NCBI RefSeq assembly: GCF_047246645.1
Contig: NZ_JBFOKR010000017.1
Location: 1 to 64,000, forward strand
DNA length: 64,000 nucleotides
Source of the DNA: Ferdinandcohnia sp047246645
GTDB lineage: Bacteria > Bacillota > Bacilli > Bacillales > Bacillaceae_L
Direction of reading: 5' to 3'
Positions 15,704-25,396 of this stretch are shown here, in pieces. The translations under genes and the position numbers were made by a program. The notes below the pieces were generated by a model that worked only from the letters and a program-made list of their open reading frames with translations, was not told the DNA's origin and did no database searches. The first letter of the stretch is position 1. The number at the start of each line of letters is the position of its first letter.

Positions 15704-17416
15704 TTAAAAATAAATTTTAATTGTAGCCAAGGCCGTTAACACTTGTGATTTTTCAAGAGCTGTTCCATTGTGGTATAGCTTATTAATATCATTTTTAAGT
15801 TCAGCACTGATTTTAGGGTGATTACTAAATTGATTAAAATACTCATCCATAAAATCACGTATTTGAATACTATTTTCATACCAATATTGATACGGGTTCA
15901 TACTATCGGCCTTTGCCTTTGTTTCTAGCCCTATTAGACTTGATAATTTTTGCCATCCACGCCTACGAATTTTATGCATAAGTTCTGTATAACTGTTTAA
16001 TGACATTTTGGCTCCTGTTTTTTCCCATTTATATTCTGCAGCCTTTGGATACTTTTTTAATATCCATTTTTTGTATATAGTTCGATTTTTACGTAATTCT
16101 ATAGGGATACTCAAACAAAATTCAAGCATATCAATATCTAAAAAAGGAGAAACAGTCTCAAAATAATTTCGTCGTACTGAATGTGAATTTAAAATACCTC
16201 TAAATCCTCTTACATTCATAGCAAACATTTCTTCATTTTCATATTGAACCGATTTATCAAATTTTAATTGATTTGCAAGTTTGTTTGAATATCCATACTT
16301 GAACTTATTAAAAGTGTTACCGTTATTATTTTTTAGATAACTGCCTAAAATAGCTCCACCTAATTGTCCTGTATGACAGAGCCCAATATTATTTATATTA
16401 AGATGTTTATAGGATGTATTAGACTTTGTTACATTAAAATAACCATCCAGTCCAAAATTCATTTTAACAATCTCTTCAATATCATAAATCATTTCTGGAG
16501 AATCTAGTGATTTAAATATCCAGTTAATATTTAAATCTGTTGATACTTGCTCGGCAATCCTTGCATCAAAGTATCCAGATTTTGAATAACTTAAGGCTAG
16601 AATATTCTTGTATCCTAAATCGGATGCAACCCATACATTCATTCTAGAATCTAACCCCCCACTTAGTTCTGCAAAATGGGTGTAACCATACTCTAGATCC
16701 TTATTATATTCTAGTGTTATTGCTTTTCTAAATTTCATATCTATTTGCTCAATCAATTCATCTTCATTCAAATTCTTCAAATCATACTTGTCATTTGTTA
16801 ACTGATAATAAGGTATCTTAACTAACTTCCCTTTGCTTATTTTTAGATAACATCCATTTTCAAGTTTCTCTATTTCTTTTATATAGGTTTTATTATCTAT
16901 TTGAAACGAAAAGGTTAGTGTAGCATAAACTGCTTGTTCATCTAATCTATATTTAATATTGTGGTTATTTAAAGTATCAACTATATAGTTAACTTCATTT
17001 CCAATAATAAAATTCCCTTTATCAGAGTAATAAAATACTTGGTTGTCTCCAATATGATTGGTAAATATTATCCATTCATTGATACCCTTCTTGTAAACCG
17101 CTCCTGAAAAACTCCCCTTAAATTCCTTAAAGAAATCATCAATCCCTCGATCTATCTGGTGTACAATAGTATCAAAGAAATTCCGTTTTCCGTATTTATT
17201 AATTAGTTCTACCTTATTTAAAACCACTCCTTCTATAATAACGATATATCTATTATCCTCACTGAATATTTTATCATCTAAGAATTTATTTAAAGTATTG
17301 CGTTTGATTGAGTATGATTTGTTTTCTATACATTCTTTAATGCTTTTATTGTTGTTATAAAAGTTATCCAATGGTTCACTGTTTCCATTTAATGTACTTA
17401 TAAAAAAACCAGGCAA
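15704..17416 (-). CDS. Asparagine-synthase-like ATP-dependent amide ligase lacking the glutaminase cysteine
   Basis: The TTG at 17416 is chosen because AAGGGTGG sits just before it, giving a start MPGFFIS. Residues 1-200 keep the Ntn-like glutaminase fold (FKGSFSGAVY, DNQVFYY) but the catalytic Cys2 is absent. The synthetase half has the ATP-pyrophosphatase P-loop SGGLDSR near residue 252 and a typical PFLDIDMLEFCLSIP core. Relatives in polysaccharide loci amidate uronic acids. Without Cys2 it may use free ammonia or join an amine directly, as beta-lactam synthetase does. The likely substrate is the mannosaminuronic acid made by genes upstream. Confidence 0.8.
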   Translation of the reverse strand: MPGFFISTLNGNSEPLDNFYNNNKSIKECIENKSYSIKRNTLNKFLDDKIFSEDNRYIVIIEGVVLNKVELINKYGKRNFFDTIVHQIDRGIDDFFKEFKGSFSGAVYKKGINEWIIFTNHIGDNQVFYYSDKGNFIIGNEVNYIVDTLNNHNIKYRLDEQAVYATLTFSFQIDNKTYIKEIEKLENGCYLKISKGKLVKIPYYQLTNDKYDLKNLNEDELIEQIDMKFRKAITLEYNKDLEYGYTHFAELSGGLDSRMNVWVASDLGYKNILALSYSKSGYFDARIAEQVSTDLNINWIFKSLDSPEMIYDIEEIVKMNFGLDGYFNVTKSNTSYKHLNINNIGLCHTGQLGGAILGSYLKNNNGNTFNKFKYGYSNKLANQLKFDKSVQYENEEMFAMNVRGFRGILNSHSVRRNYFETVSPFLDIDMLEFCLSIPIELRKNRTIYKKWILKKYPKAAEYKWEKTGAKMSLNSYTELMHKIRRRGWQKLSSLIGLETKAKADSMNPYQYWYENSIQIRDFMDEYFNQFSNHPKISAELKNDINKLYHNGTALEKSQVLTALATIKIYF

Positions 17417-17537
17417 AATTACCACCCTTATTAAAATGACGTTATAAGATCCAATTACACTTAATACATATTAAACATAAAAAATTGTAGTAATTAAAAA
17501 TAACTACAAAACATTTAAATGATTTAGATTAATAATT

Positions 17538-18710
17538 TCAAGAACATAACTTTGAACAAACCTTGTTTAACGCAACCATATAGTTTTTTGTGAATTTATT
17601 AATAGTGCAATTTTGGTTGTAAAAGTCAAGGTTCTCATCAGATAATTTTTCCTTTTCTTCAGCTGGGAGGTTAAAACTATCGATAATAGTTTGATATAAG
17701 TTCTCACTATCTCCACTTTTAAACAGCCGTAACCCTTTAGTTTGCTTTGCAATATCAATGTTTCCACCTGTTTTTGATGTTACTATCATTTTGCCAAGAG
17801 ATAGAATTTCTACAATTATTAAATCGAAATAGGTATTTCGATTAGGTATAACGACAATATCTGATGCATTTATTAAATTACTAGGATCTGATATATGCCC
17901 CAATTCAATCCAATTTTTGTTTTTTGGCACAGGTATTCCACTTATGGCACCAGCACATATTACTTTTATATCTTCTTTCTCTAAACGATCTGCAAGTGAT
18001 ACAAGAAGATCATAACCTTTAATATAATTATGCCGTCCAATATAACATATAACTTTATCATGTTTAGATAAAGATAATTTCTCCCTATAATCTTTTGTTG
18101 GAATTGTTGGATTTTCAATTTTAGCACCAGTGAAAACATAATTTATAGGCTTATTTTTTGAAAACTTTTTAAATCCAGGAAAATCATTATATATCTTCAT
18201 TGCTCCTTCACTAGGAAAAATAAATCCAGAGCATTCCTTATAACCGTACTTTTCAATTTGTGTTATTATAAAACGAAAAAAGGGGAAGTTCCATTTTGTA
18301 CCCAATTTTAGTTTTAGAGGTATAACCGATTCATCTTCTAGTGGTTGTGGCCTATGCGAAGTAAGAATAATTTTACCATTATATTTTATAAATCTTCGTA
18401 AATAAAACACATCCTCGCAACTATGAGTATGAATTATGTCATATTCATGAATTTCTTTGCTTACTTTTTTGGAGCAATTAATACCTTTCTTGATTAAGTA
18501 GAGTAAAGATCTTATCTCCTGTACAAATGGACTATTTATTTTTGGGGTTGTAGAACCACCTTGCTGTTTATTAGTCTGCACAACTGAAAATAATGGTATC
18601 GTCGTCGAAGCTTCCTTCAATCCTTCAAACAAATTATATAAATATCCACTTGGACCTCCAGTATTCTTACATATACCCGAATAATTAAAAATTGCTATTT
18701 TTTTTTCCAT
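17538..18710 (-). CDS. GT4-type glycosyltransferase
   Basis: TGGAGGA precedes the ATG. The 390-residue protein has a GT-B layout. The N-terminal acceptor domain contains SGICKNTGGPSGYLYNLFEG. The C-terminal nucleotide-sugar domain has VICYIGRHNYIKGYDLLVSL, and the EX7E region has Glu residues around VVEILSLGKMIVTSKTGGN. It should transfer a sugar to the lipid-linked repeat unit on the cytosolic face. Donor and acceptor cannot be read from the sequence. Confidence 0.85.
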   Translation of the reverse strand: MEKKIAIFNYSGICKNTGGPSGYLYNLFEGLKEASTTIPLFSVVQTNKQQGGSTTPKINSPFVQEIRSLLYLIKKGINCSKKVSKEIHEYDIIHTHSCEDVFYLRRFIKYNGKIILTSHRPQPLEDESVIPLKLKLGTKWNFPFFRFIITQIEKYGYKECSGFIFPSEGAMKIYNDFPGFKKFSKNKPINYVFTGAKIENPTIPTKDYREKLSLSKHDKVICYIGRHNYIKGYDLLVSLADRLEKEDIKVICAGAISGIPVPKNKNWIELGHISDPSNLINASDIVVIPNRNTYFDLIIVEILSLGKMIVTSKTGGNIDIAKQTKGLRLFKSGDSENLYQTIIDSFNLPAEEKEKLSDENLDFYNQNCTINKFTKNYMVALNKVCSKLCS

Positions 18711-18756
18711 AAAAAATCCTCCATTACTTATGTTACTACCATTATTTTAAGGCAAG

Positions 18757-20061
18757 TTAATTGCTACTGGAAGATCCTACTCTCCTCTTTGCCCTAAATA
18801 CTCTTTCAACAATTACAATTAGCAACCAAAATTGAATAAACCACATTATATAACTTGGTGAGTACATCATTAACAGCATAATTACAGCAATAGTTATTGG
18901 AATAAGACGGTTATTTTGCCTATCTGCTATTTTTGCAAAAATACCCAATATTGTAGGTGCAATCCAAAATCCTAAAAATCCAAAATTTGCAATCATTTCA
19001 TCGAATATAGATGTTGTCATCCAATTTATACTTTTCTCCACAGGTACACCTATTAATGCAGATGTCAAATATGAGTTGTATCCCATAGAGGGTACATGCA
19101 AGAATTGTAGAGGAAAAAGGGAACCTATTTGAGTTATAATACTTTGGCCAGGATACTCTAGTACTTGCCAAGTATTTGGGTATAATAAAGAATGTATGAC
19201 CATTTTAACAGTGTCGTCTCTAAAGAAATCTATTCGAAGAGTTGTATAAATACTCTCAAATCCAATATAATCTCTATAAGTTATTTTTACATAGATACTA
19301 TATAATAAGAATGTAATAATAATAAATGTACCTAGTAGATATATCCACTTTCTATTACTCATTTTTGTATTAAAAAGTAAATATGATATTATTAAGACCC
19401 CAGCAAAAAATATAATTGATCTTTTAGCTTGAACACAAATAGACATAGTAATTATTGTTATAAAAAATACTTTAGTAATAATTTTTCTCTGTTTTTTAAA
19501 TAAAAATATAATTGCTGAAACAATACTAATATATGATAATTTCTCAACTGTTGAATAATATTTTTGACCTACAATAGAAACTCCTAAATCTCTCCAACCA
19601 AAGTTCCATAATATTTCTTTAGACATTGGAAAAACTACTACTAAAACTACTGTAATTATTGATGCACCAAACATCAAAAAATCAGACATACTGTTGGATG
19701 ATGAATGTAGATTTTTAATATTATTTACTCTAGGTAAATCATGCATACTCCTGTACTTTTTATTACTAAACCTAAATCTATTGTTACCAACAATAAGCAT
19801 TATGATTTGTGATAGTAAAATATAAGTTGCATATACGTATCTAGTAGGTGCATCGTTGTATGATATATTAAATCCATAAAACAAACTACTATAACTTGGA
19901 AAGCCAAATACATAGTCCATTATTAGTGGTAAAACAAAGACAAAGAAAAATAATAAATGTACGAGATAAATAGTTTTATCAACCTTAACAGTTTTCTTTA
20001 TAGAGTTTATGGCTAATATAATAGAAATTATTATTACACAAACTTCATAAATTTCTAACAT
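18757..20061 (-). CDS. Wzy-like polysaccharide polymerase
   Basis: The ATG follows ATGAGGTA and overlaps the stop of the preceding glycosyltransferase (TAATG), so the two are translationally coupled. The 434-residue protein has about 10-12 membrane segments and no soluble domain. A larger external loop around residues 270-340 is in the usual position for Wzy polymerases. Sequence conservation in this family is low, so the call rests on topology and locus position: one flippase, one polymerase. It would join repeat units outside the membrane. Confidence 0.75.
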   Translation of the reverse strand: MLEIYEVCVIIISIILAINSIKKTVKVDKTIYLVHLLFFFVFVLPLIMDYVFGFPSYSSLFYGFNISYNDAPTRYVYATYILLSQIIMLIVGNNRFRFSNKKYRSMHDLPRVNNIKNLHSSSNSMSDFLMFGASIITVVLVVVFPMSKEILWNFGWRDLGVSIVGQKYYSTVEKLSYISIVSAIIFLFKKQRKIITKVFFITIITMSICVQAKRSIIFFAGVLIISYLLFNTKMSNRKWIYLLGTFIIITFLLYSIYVKITYRDYIGFESIYTTLRIDFFRDDTVKMVIHSLLYPNTWQVLEYPGQSIITQIGSLFPLQFLHVPSMGYNSYLTSALIGVPVEKSINWMTTSIFDEMIANFGFLGFWIAPTILGIFAKIADRQNNRLIPITIAVIMLLMMYSPSYIMWFIQFWLLIVIVERVFRAKRRVGSSSSN

Positions 20062-21311
20062 TATATTACCTCATTTACATTTTCATTAAGCATCTTAAAA
20101 AAGTCTTTTCTTAAAGTTTCTGCATTAAAGTAATTTTCAAAGAACTCCATAGCATATTTCCGCATATCTTCTTTCTCATGTGTTGATAAATTAATAAATT
20201 CTAAAATTGCTGCATTAGTTTCAGATATTGTTGGTTTAGTAGCAACTATTGTTCCAAATTCTTTTCTTACAATTTCAGAGTTGCCCCCAACATCTGTTGC
20301 CAGAACTGGGATACCATATGAGATTGCCTCCATTATCGATACCGGTATACCTTCAGAGGCACTTAAATTTACAAATAAGTCAATAGGATTTGCTGAATAG
20401 AAATCGTGAATTCTTGTGTTTTCAATGGCTCCAAGCAAATTTATATTTAGATTTTTATTTTTCTTTTTGCTAACTAATCTTTTGATATTTTCCATCTCTT
20501 TACCATCACCAATATGAGTCCACTCAATAGGCAGCTCTACATTTACTGCGTCAAGAGTTTTAAATATCAAATCAATTCTCTTTACTGGAACAACATGAGA
20601 GCATGATAGTATCCTGAATACTCCGTCACTTGAAGGCTTATTTTTATCCTGACCTAGTTTCTTTGCGCCAAGATATCTCACTTCAGTATTTTCAAGTGAT
20701 AAGTTTAACTTTTTTGCAATTTCCTTTTTGTAACTATTATAAACATTTTTGCTTATAAAACTAACAATATCTAACCTACTATGATAATTCTTTCGAAATA
20801 ACACTTTAGTAAATTTGTTTTTTATTTCATCTACTTCAAATGAATGTGCTAATGATACGGCTTTTGCATACTTATATTTCTTTTTTGCTTCAGTTACTGC
20901 AAATGCAGTTCCATCATACCAAGCGGAATAAAAAACCCACTCTTGTGAGTCATTTATTGTTAATTTTAGGTTATTAGCTAAACATTTTTCAAACAGTCTT
21001 GCTAATGCCAAGTAAAAAATATAGAATTTTATATACCCTGCCGATAATTTCTTACTTTTTATACCATCAACCAACTCTATTCTTTTTTCTTTTTCAAACA
21101 TTCTATATATTGAGAACATCCCATTTAAATATAACTCCTTTTTGTTATAAAATAACATTTCAACATTAGGAATTTTCGAAACCACTTCTTTAAATTTACT
21201 ATCATACGGACAAATAACTACAACCCGCTGAAAGATATCCGCTGCATATCTTATTTCATTTCTTAAAAATGAATGTGTATTTTGGGATATGATAACAATA
21301 TTTTTCCTCAT
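20061..21311 (-). CDS. GT4-type glycosyltransferase
   Basis: ATGAGGTATT precedes the ATG. The 416-residue product is a GT-B enzyme. Its C-terminal half has the nucleotide-sugar pocket, FRILSCSHVVPVKRIDLIF and EGIPVSIMEAISYGIPVLAT with the two Glu of the EX7E motif, then DVGGNSEIV. This is typical family 4 retaining glycosyltransferase sequence. It is coupled to the polymerase gene by a stop/start overlap. Its specificity is unknown. Confidence 0.88.
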   Translation of the reverse strand: MRKNIVIISQNTHSFLRNEIRYAADIFQRVVVICPYDSKFKEVVSKIPNVEMLFYNKKELYLNGMFSIYRMFEKEKRIELVDGIKSKKLSAGYIKFYIFYLALARLFEKCLANNLKLTINDSQEWVFYSAWYDGTAFAVTEAKKKYKYAKAVSLAHSFEVDEIKNKFTKVLFRKNYHSRLDIVSFISKNVYNSYKKEIAKKLNLSLENTEVRYLGAKKLGQDKNKPSSDGVFRILSCSHVVPVKRIDLIFKTLDAVNVELPIEWTHIGDGKEMENIKRLVSKKKNKNLNINLLGAIENTRIHDFYSANPIDLFVNLSASEGIPVSIMEAISYGIPVLATDVGGNSEIVRKEFGTIVATKPTISETNAAILEFINLSTHEKEDMRKYAMEFFENYFNAETLRKDFFKMLNENVNEVI

Positions 21312-21391
21312 TTTAATACCTCATGAAAAATTGGATTATTTAACAATACCATCTCAGATTGCTTTTTTAGTAAATTAAAAGGTATTACCTT

Positions 21392-22510
21392 TTAATTAAT
21401 ATTTTCTAATCTTTTTATTAGCTTATTATTATAAACATTGATATCAATTTCATCTTCTAACTTATAACAAGCATTCACAAATTTATTATAGTATTTACTA
21501 TCTGTAGCCATTTTTCTTAATACCAATTCAAGCTCACTTACATTTTTATGACTTACGGACACTCCTACGCCCTTACTTTCAACAACTTCTCCCAAATACG
21601 TGTCTTTAGACACAATAATTGGTAATTTGCAATAAATTGACTCATATAATTTATTTGGCAAAGCAAACTTAACATTATTTAAGTCTGCATCATAGACTGA
21701 ATAAACACAATCAACTTTTCCGTATAACTGAGAAATTTCTGTTTCATACTTATATTTACCTATATACTTTATAAAACTCTTATTCTTACAAATTTGTTCG
21801 ATCTCATCGTCTAAGCCTGCTCCTGCAAACAATAAATCTACATTACTTTTTTCTGCAGCTTCAATTAACATTTTCATCTGTTCTTTATATCTAATTGCCC
21901 CTATAAAACCAACTGTAAATTTATCTGTCCTTTTTCTAGAAAAGTCTTTAAATGCATTCAAGTTTGGCATATTAGGCATGAATAAGAGTTTTGATTTTGG
22001 CACGAAATTAGAATAATAATTTTCATAAAATTTCTTTGATGTAACAACTAAGGTATTTATATTTTTACATAGTTTTTTTTCAAGTTTTACAAGAAGCTTT
22101 CTTGCATATTTCTTAATACCTCTATTTTGATCATCTATGATTAACTTATTTAAATCAGCAATTTCATAAATAATTTTAGGTTTTTCTTTCCTGCCTAATG
22201 AGTACAAGCTTGCAATTATCAACATATCTATGTTCGCGACATAAAGGCTTTTTGGCTTTAAACGTCTAATTTCCTTCAGTGCTTTAAATCCAAATCTCAC
22301 TGTAGGAAATATCCTTTTTAATGGATTAGTATAATCTGCTGTAACATTTATCTTAATGTTTTCGATATCCGAATGATAAACATCCCATATGTTAACTCTC
22401 CCTCCTCTATCCCAAAAGATTAATGCTGTCTGTCCAACATTTTTAGCTACCTGTAATCGCTTATTCATTCTAGGATTTGGAACGTGAGATATTACAAAAA
22501 CAAAATCCAT
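21392..22510 (-). CDS. Glycosyltransferase (GT-B fold)
   Basis: AAAGGAAG precedes the ATG. The 372-residue protein has an N-terminal VISHVPNPRMNKRLQVAKN and a C-terminal FTVGFIGAIRYKEQMKMLIE donor domain. It ends in a typical LPNKLYESIYCKLPIIVS segment, where the conserved Glu is seen. It is more diverged than the flanking GT4 genes but has the same architecture. It should add one residue of the repeat unit. Confidence 0.8.
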   Translation of the reverse strand: MDFVFVISHVPNPRMNKRLQVAKNVGQTALIFWDRGGRVNIWDVYHSDIENIKINVTADYTNPLKRIFPTVRFGFKALKEIRRLKPKSLYVANIDMLIIASLYSLGRKEKPKIIYEIADLNKLIIDDQNRGIKKYARKLLVKLEKKLCKNINTLVVTSKKFYENYYSNFVPKSKLLFMPNMPNLNAFKDFSRKRTDKFTVGFIGAIRYKEQMKMLIEAAEKSNVDLLFAGAGLDDEIEQICKNKSFIKYIGKYKYETEISQLYGKVDCVYSVYDADLNNVKFALPNKLYESIYCKLPIIVSKDTYLGEVVESKGVGVSVSHKNVSELELVLRKMATDSKYYNKFVNACYKLEDEIDINVYNNKLIKRLENIN

Positions 22511-22532
22511 AAATTACTTCCTTTTCTTTAAA

Positions 22533-22988
22533 TTAATAAATGTTTTTTAGTAATGAGTATATATCGACATCAACAGTTCTTATTGTTTTAGCAGGGATGC
22601 CTGCAACAATACTATTATTTGGTACATCTTTTGTAACAACTGCATTCGCGCCAATAATAACATTATCTCCTACTTTTATCTTACCAATTATCCTTGCTCC
22701 TGCGGATATATAAACATTATTTCCTATCTCAGGGATACTTTCAGGATCAAGTGCCCTTCCGATCGTCACATTTTGACCAATTAATACCTTACTCCCAATT
22801 TTTGACCTTGCGTGAATTACAACACCAATTCCACCGTAAGCAAACTTGCTATGTTTACCAATTTCTGTAGTATATGGAATGACTGAATTAAAAAGACTAA
22901 AGGTTAATACCTTTGTGATAAATGGTAGAATAGGGATTTTATGCTTATAACACCAATTTCCTACTCTATATAGTTTTATCGCGTTCAT
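22533..22988 (-). CDS. Left-handed beta-helix acetyltransferase (CysE/WcaB-like)
   Basis: The 151-residue protein is almost entirely hexapeptide repeats, including IGSKVLIGQNVTIGRA, IGNNVYISAGARIIG and VGDNVIIGANAVVTKD. It closes with the typical VPNNSIVAGIPAKTIR. Short serine-acetyltransferase-like proteins of this type O-acetylate sugars in polysaccharide loci. The catalytic His is probably the one in VVIHARSKIG. The substrate is unknown. Confidence 0.85.
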   Translation of the reverse strand: MNAIKLYRVGNWCYKHKIPILPFITKVLTFSLFNSVIPYTTEIGKHSKFAYGGIGVVIHARSKIGSKVLIGQNVTIGRALDPESIPEIGNNVYISAGARIIGKIKVGDNVIIGANAVVTKDVPNNSIVAGIPAKTIRTVDVDIYSLLKNIY

Positions 22989-23038
22989 TAAATAAACTTC
23001 CCATCTTTTTATATTAAATGATAAACCTATTTCAAATG

Positions 23039-24145
23039 TTAACTCTCTATAATATCCGTTATCCTTTTACTTGCGCACCCATCTCCATAAGGGTTACTTG
23101 CCCGACTCATTTTCTCGTATTCTTCTTTTTCTTCTAGTAACATTTTAAAAGTCTTGTAAATAACTTCTTCATCCGTTCCTACTAATTTCAATGTGCCGGC
23201 TGCTACTCCTTCAGGACGCTCGGTTGTATCTCGCATAACCAAAACTGGCTTTCCTAAGCTAGGGGCTTCTTCTTGAATGCCTCCACTGTCGGTCAAGATT
23301 AAATGGGATCGTGAGAGAAAGTTATGAAAATCTAAGACTTCGAGAGGTTCAATAATTCTTACTCTGTCACAATTCCCTAAGATATCGTTAGCTGCTTCTC
23401 TTACTACTGGATTCATGTGAATTGGATATATTGCTTTAATATCAGGTTGCTCATCTATAGTTCTTTTGATAGCTCTAAACATATTTTTCATTGGTTCCCC
23501 AAGATTTTCTCTTCTATGTGCAGTTATCATAATTAATCTGCTATCGGCTGCCCAGTCTAAATGCTCATGAGTGTAATCTTCTCTGACTGTTGTTTGTAAA
23601 GCATCAATAGCTGTATTACCAGTCACATAAATGGTAGAAGGATCTTTTCCTTCATTTATCAGGTTCTCTTTAGAAACATCTGTTGGTGCAAAATTATATT
23701 TTGCAACTATCCCAACGGCTTGACGATTAAATTCCTCTGGATAAGGCGAGTAAATATCATATGTTCTTAGTCCAGCCTCAACATGGCCAACAGGAACTTG
23801 TAAGTAGAAACAAGCTAAAGATGTTACAAATGTTGTGGAAGTATCACCATGAACTAGTACTACATCTGGCTTAACTTCTTCTAGTACACTCTTCATTTTT
23901 TCTAAAATATTTATAGTAACATCAAACAGTGTCTGTTTTGCTTTCATAATTGAAAGGTCAATATCTGGAACAACATTAAACGCATCCAAGACTTGATCTA
24001 ACATTTCTCTATGTTGGCCTGTAACACAAACAATAGTTTTTAAGCTTTTTCTTGTTTTTAGCTCTTTAACCAATGGACACATCTTAATTGCTTCCGGTCT
24101 AGTCCCAAAAACCACCATTATTTTCTTACTCAATCTACTCACCAT
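23039..24145 (-). CDS. wecB: UDP-N-acetylglucosamine 2-epimerase (non-hydrolysing)
   Basis: The ATG at 24145 lies seven bases after the stop of the dehydrogenase gene; longer frames run back into that gene. The only nearby ribosome binding site is inside the upstream gene's last codons, so translation is likely coupled. The 368-residue product has the family start VVFGTRPEAIKMCPLVKEL, HGDTSTTFV, GHVEAGLRTYD, HRRENLGEP and the UDP-binding TDSGGIQEEAPSLGKPVLVM. It converts UDP-GlcNAc to UDP-ManNAc in the cytosol, the substrate of the next enzyme. Confidence 0.95.
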   Translation of the reverse strand: MVSRLSKKIMVVFGTRPEAIKMCPLVKELKTRKSLKTIVCVTGQHREMLDQVLDAFNVVPDIDLSIMKAKQTLFDVTINILEKMKSVLEEVKPDVVLVHGDTSTTFVTSLACFYLQVPVGHVEAGLRTYDIYSPYPEEFNRQAVGIVAKYNFAPTDVSKENLINEGKDPSTIYVTGNTAIDALQTTVREDYTHEHLDWAADSRLIMITAHRRENLGEPMKNMFRAIKRTIDEQPDIKAIYPIHMNPVVREAANDILGNCDRVRIIEPLEVLDFHNFLSRSHLILTDSGGIQEEAPSLGKPVLVMRDTTERPEGVAAGTLKLVGTDEEVIYKTFKMLLEEKEEYEKMSRASNPYGDGCASKRITDIIES

Positions 24146-24152
24146 CTTTGCA

Positions 24153-25373
24153 TTATAATTTATAGGACTCCTTAAATGTACAAATATTCTTAGTATCAAG
24201 GACTAACTTAGTCTTTATTAGATCCATGTTGTTTTTAATATGTTCATGTCCGACCATAACTACAAGAATTTCTATCTCATTTAAAAAGTCCTCAAAATTC
24301 ATAAATTGATGATCAACAATTCTTTCCTTAACAAATGGATCAAATACCTTAACACCAAATGCTAAATGTTCATCCATACGTTCTAATAGTTGAAGTGTTG
24401 GACTCTCTCTTGTATCATCAACATTTTCTTTATAAGCTAATCCGTAAAGACCAACTTTGGATATATCTTTAATCTCATGCTCTCTCATAATATCTCTAAT
24501 ACGTCCTAATACATGTCTTGGCATAGAGTCATTTATCTTACGTGCCGTTAAAATCAAGTTGGTTAAGTCGGGATAATCACCTACTAAAAACCATGGATCT
24601 ACTGAAATACAATGTCCTCCAACCCCTGGACCAGGTTGTAAAATATTTACTCTAGGATGCATATTAGCGATTCTAATAATCTCATATACATCCATATTGT
24701 CTGTACGGCAGATTTTAGCTAATTCGTTAGCAAATGCAATATTAATATCTCTATAGGTATTTTCAACAACCTTAGACATCTCAGCAGACCTTATATCCGT
24801 TACAACAATTTCGGCCTTACAGAAATTTGAATATAAACCTTTTACTTTCTCTCCTAATTCTGGATTATCTGCACCAATAGTTCTTGCATTATGCTCAAGC
24901 TCATAAATCATATTTCCAGGGATTATTCTTTCTGGAGCATGTAATAAGTGAATATCTTCTCCAATTATATATCCTCTCTTTTCTATTTCAGGACGAATAT
25001 ATTTATCTATTGTGCCGGGAGAAATAGTTGATTCAATAATTAATGCTGCTCCCGTTTCACAAACATCAAGAATGTTATTAACCGCTGAGATAACATACTT
25101 CGGATCAAGTTTCTTACTATCTTTTAGGAAGGGAGTTGGAACTGCAACAATGTAAGTGTGAGTCTTCTGATATTCCGTTGTAAATTCAACCCCATTTTCA
25201 AAAGCTTCTTGGAAAAGCTCCTCTAGTCCTTTTTCTTCAAATGTAAGTTTACCTTGCTCTAGGGTGGAAACTAATTCTTCATTCAAATCTGTGCCAATTA
25301 CCTTTATCCCCGATTTTGCAAACATAAGGGCTGTTGGTAAGCCGATATAACCTAAACCTATAACATTAATCAT
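24153..25373 (-). CDS. wecC: UDP-N-acetyl-D-mannosamine dehydrogenase
   Basis: AGAAGGTA precedes the ATG. The 406-residue protein has the UDP-sugar dehydrogenase layout: an N-terminal NAD-binding GLGYIGLPTALMFAKSG, the IIESTISPGT segment, the catalytic loop PGPGVGGHCISVDPWF with the active Cys, and a C-terminal UDP-binding domain (GLAYKENVDDTRESP). It oxidises UDP-ManNAc to UDP-N-acetylmannosaminuronic acid, feeding a uronic acid into the repeat unit. It is directly followed by the epimerase that supplies its substrate. Confidence 0.94.
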   Translation of the reverse strand: MINVIGLGYIGLPTALMFAKSGIKVIGTDLNEELVSTLEQGKLTFEEKGLEELFQEAFENGVEFTTEYQKTHTYIVAVPTPFLKDSKKLDPKYVISAVNNILDVCETGAALIIESTISPGTIDKYIRPEIEKRGYIIGEDIHLLHAPERIIPGNMIYELEHNARTIGADNPELGEKVKGLYSNFCKAEIVVTDIRSAEMSKVVENTYRDINIAFANELAKICRTDNMDVYEIIRIANMHPRVNILQPGPGVGGHCISVDPWFLVGDYPDLTNLILTARKINDSMPRHVLGRIRDIMREHEIKDISKVGLYGLAYKENVDDTRESPTLQLLERMDEHLAFGVKVFDPFVKERIVDHQFMNFEDFLNEIEILVVMVGHEHIKNNMDLIKTKLVLDTKNICTFKESYKL

Positions 25374-25396
25374 AAAAAATACCTTCTTCCAGTTAA

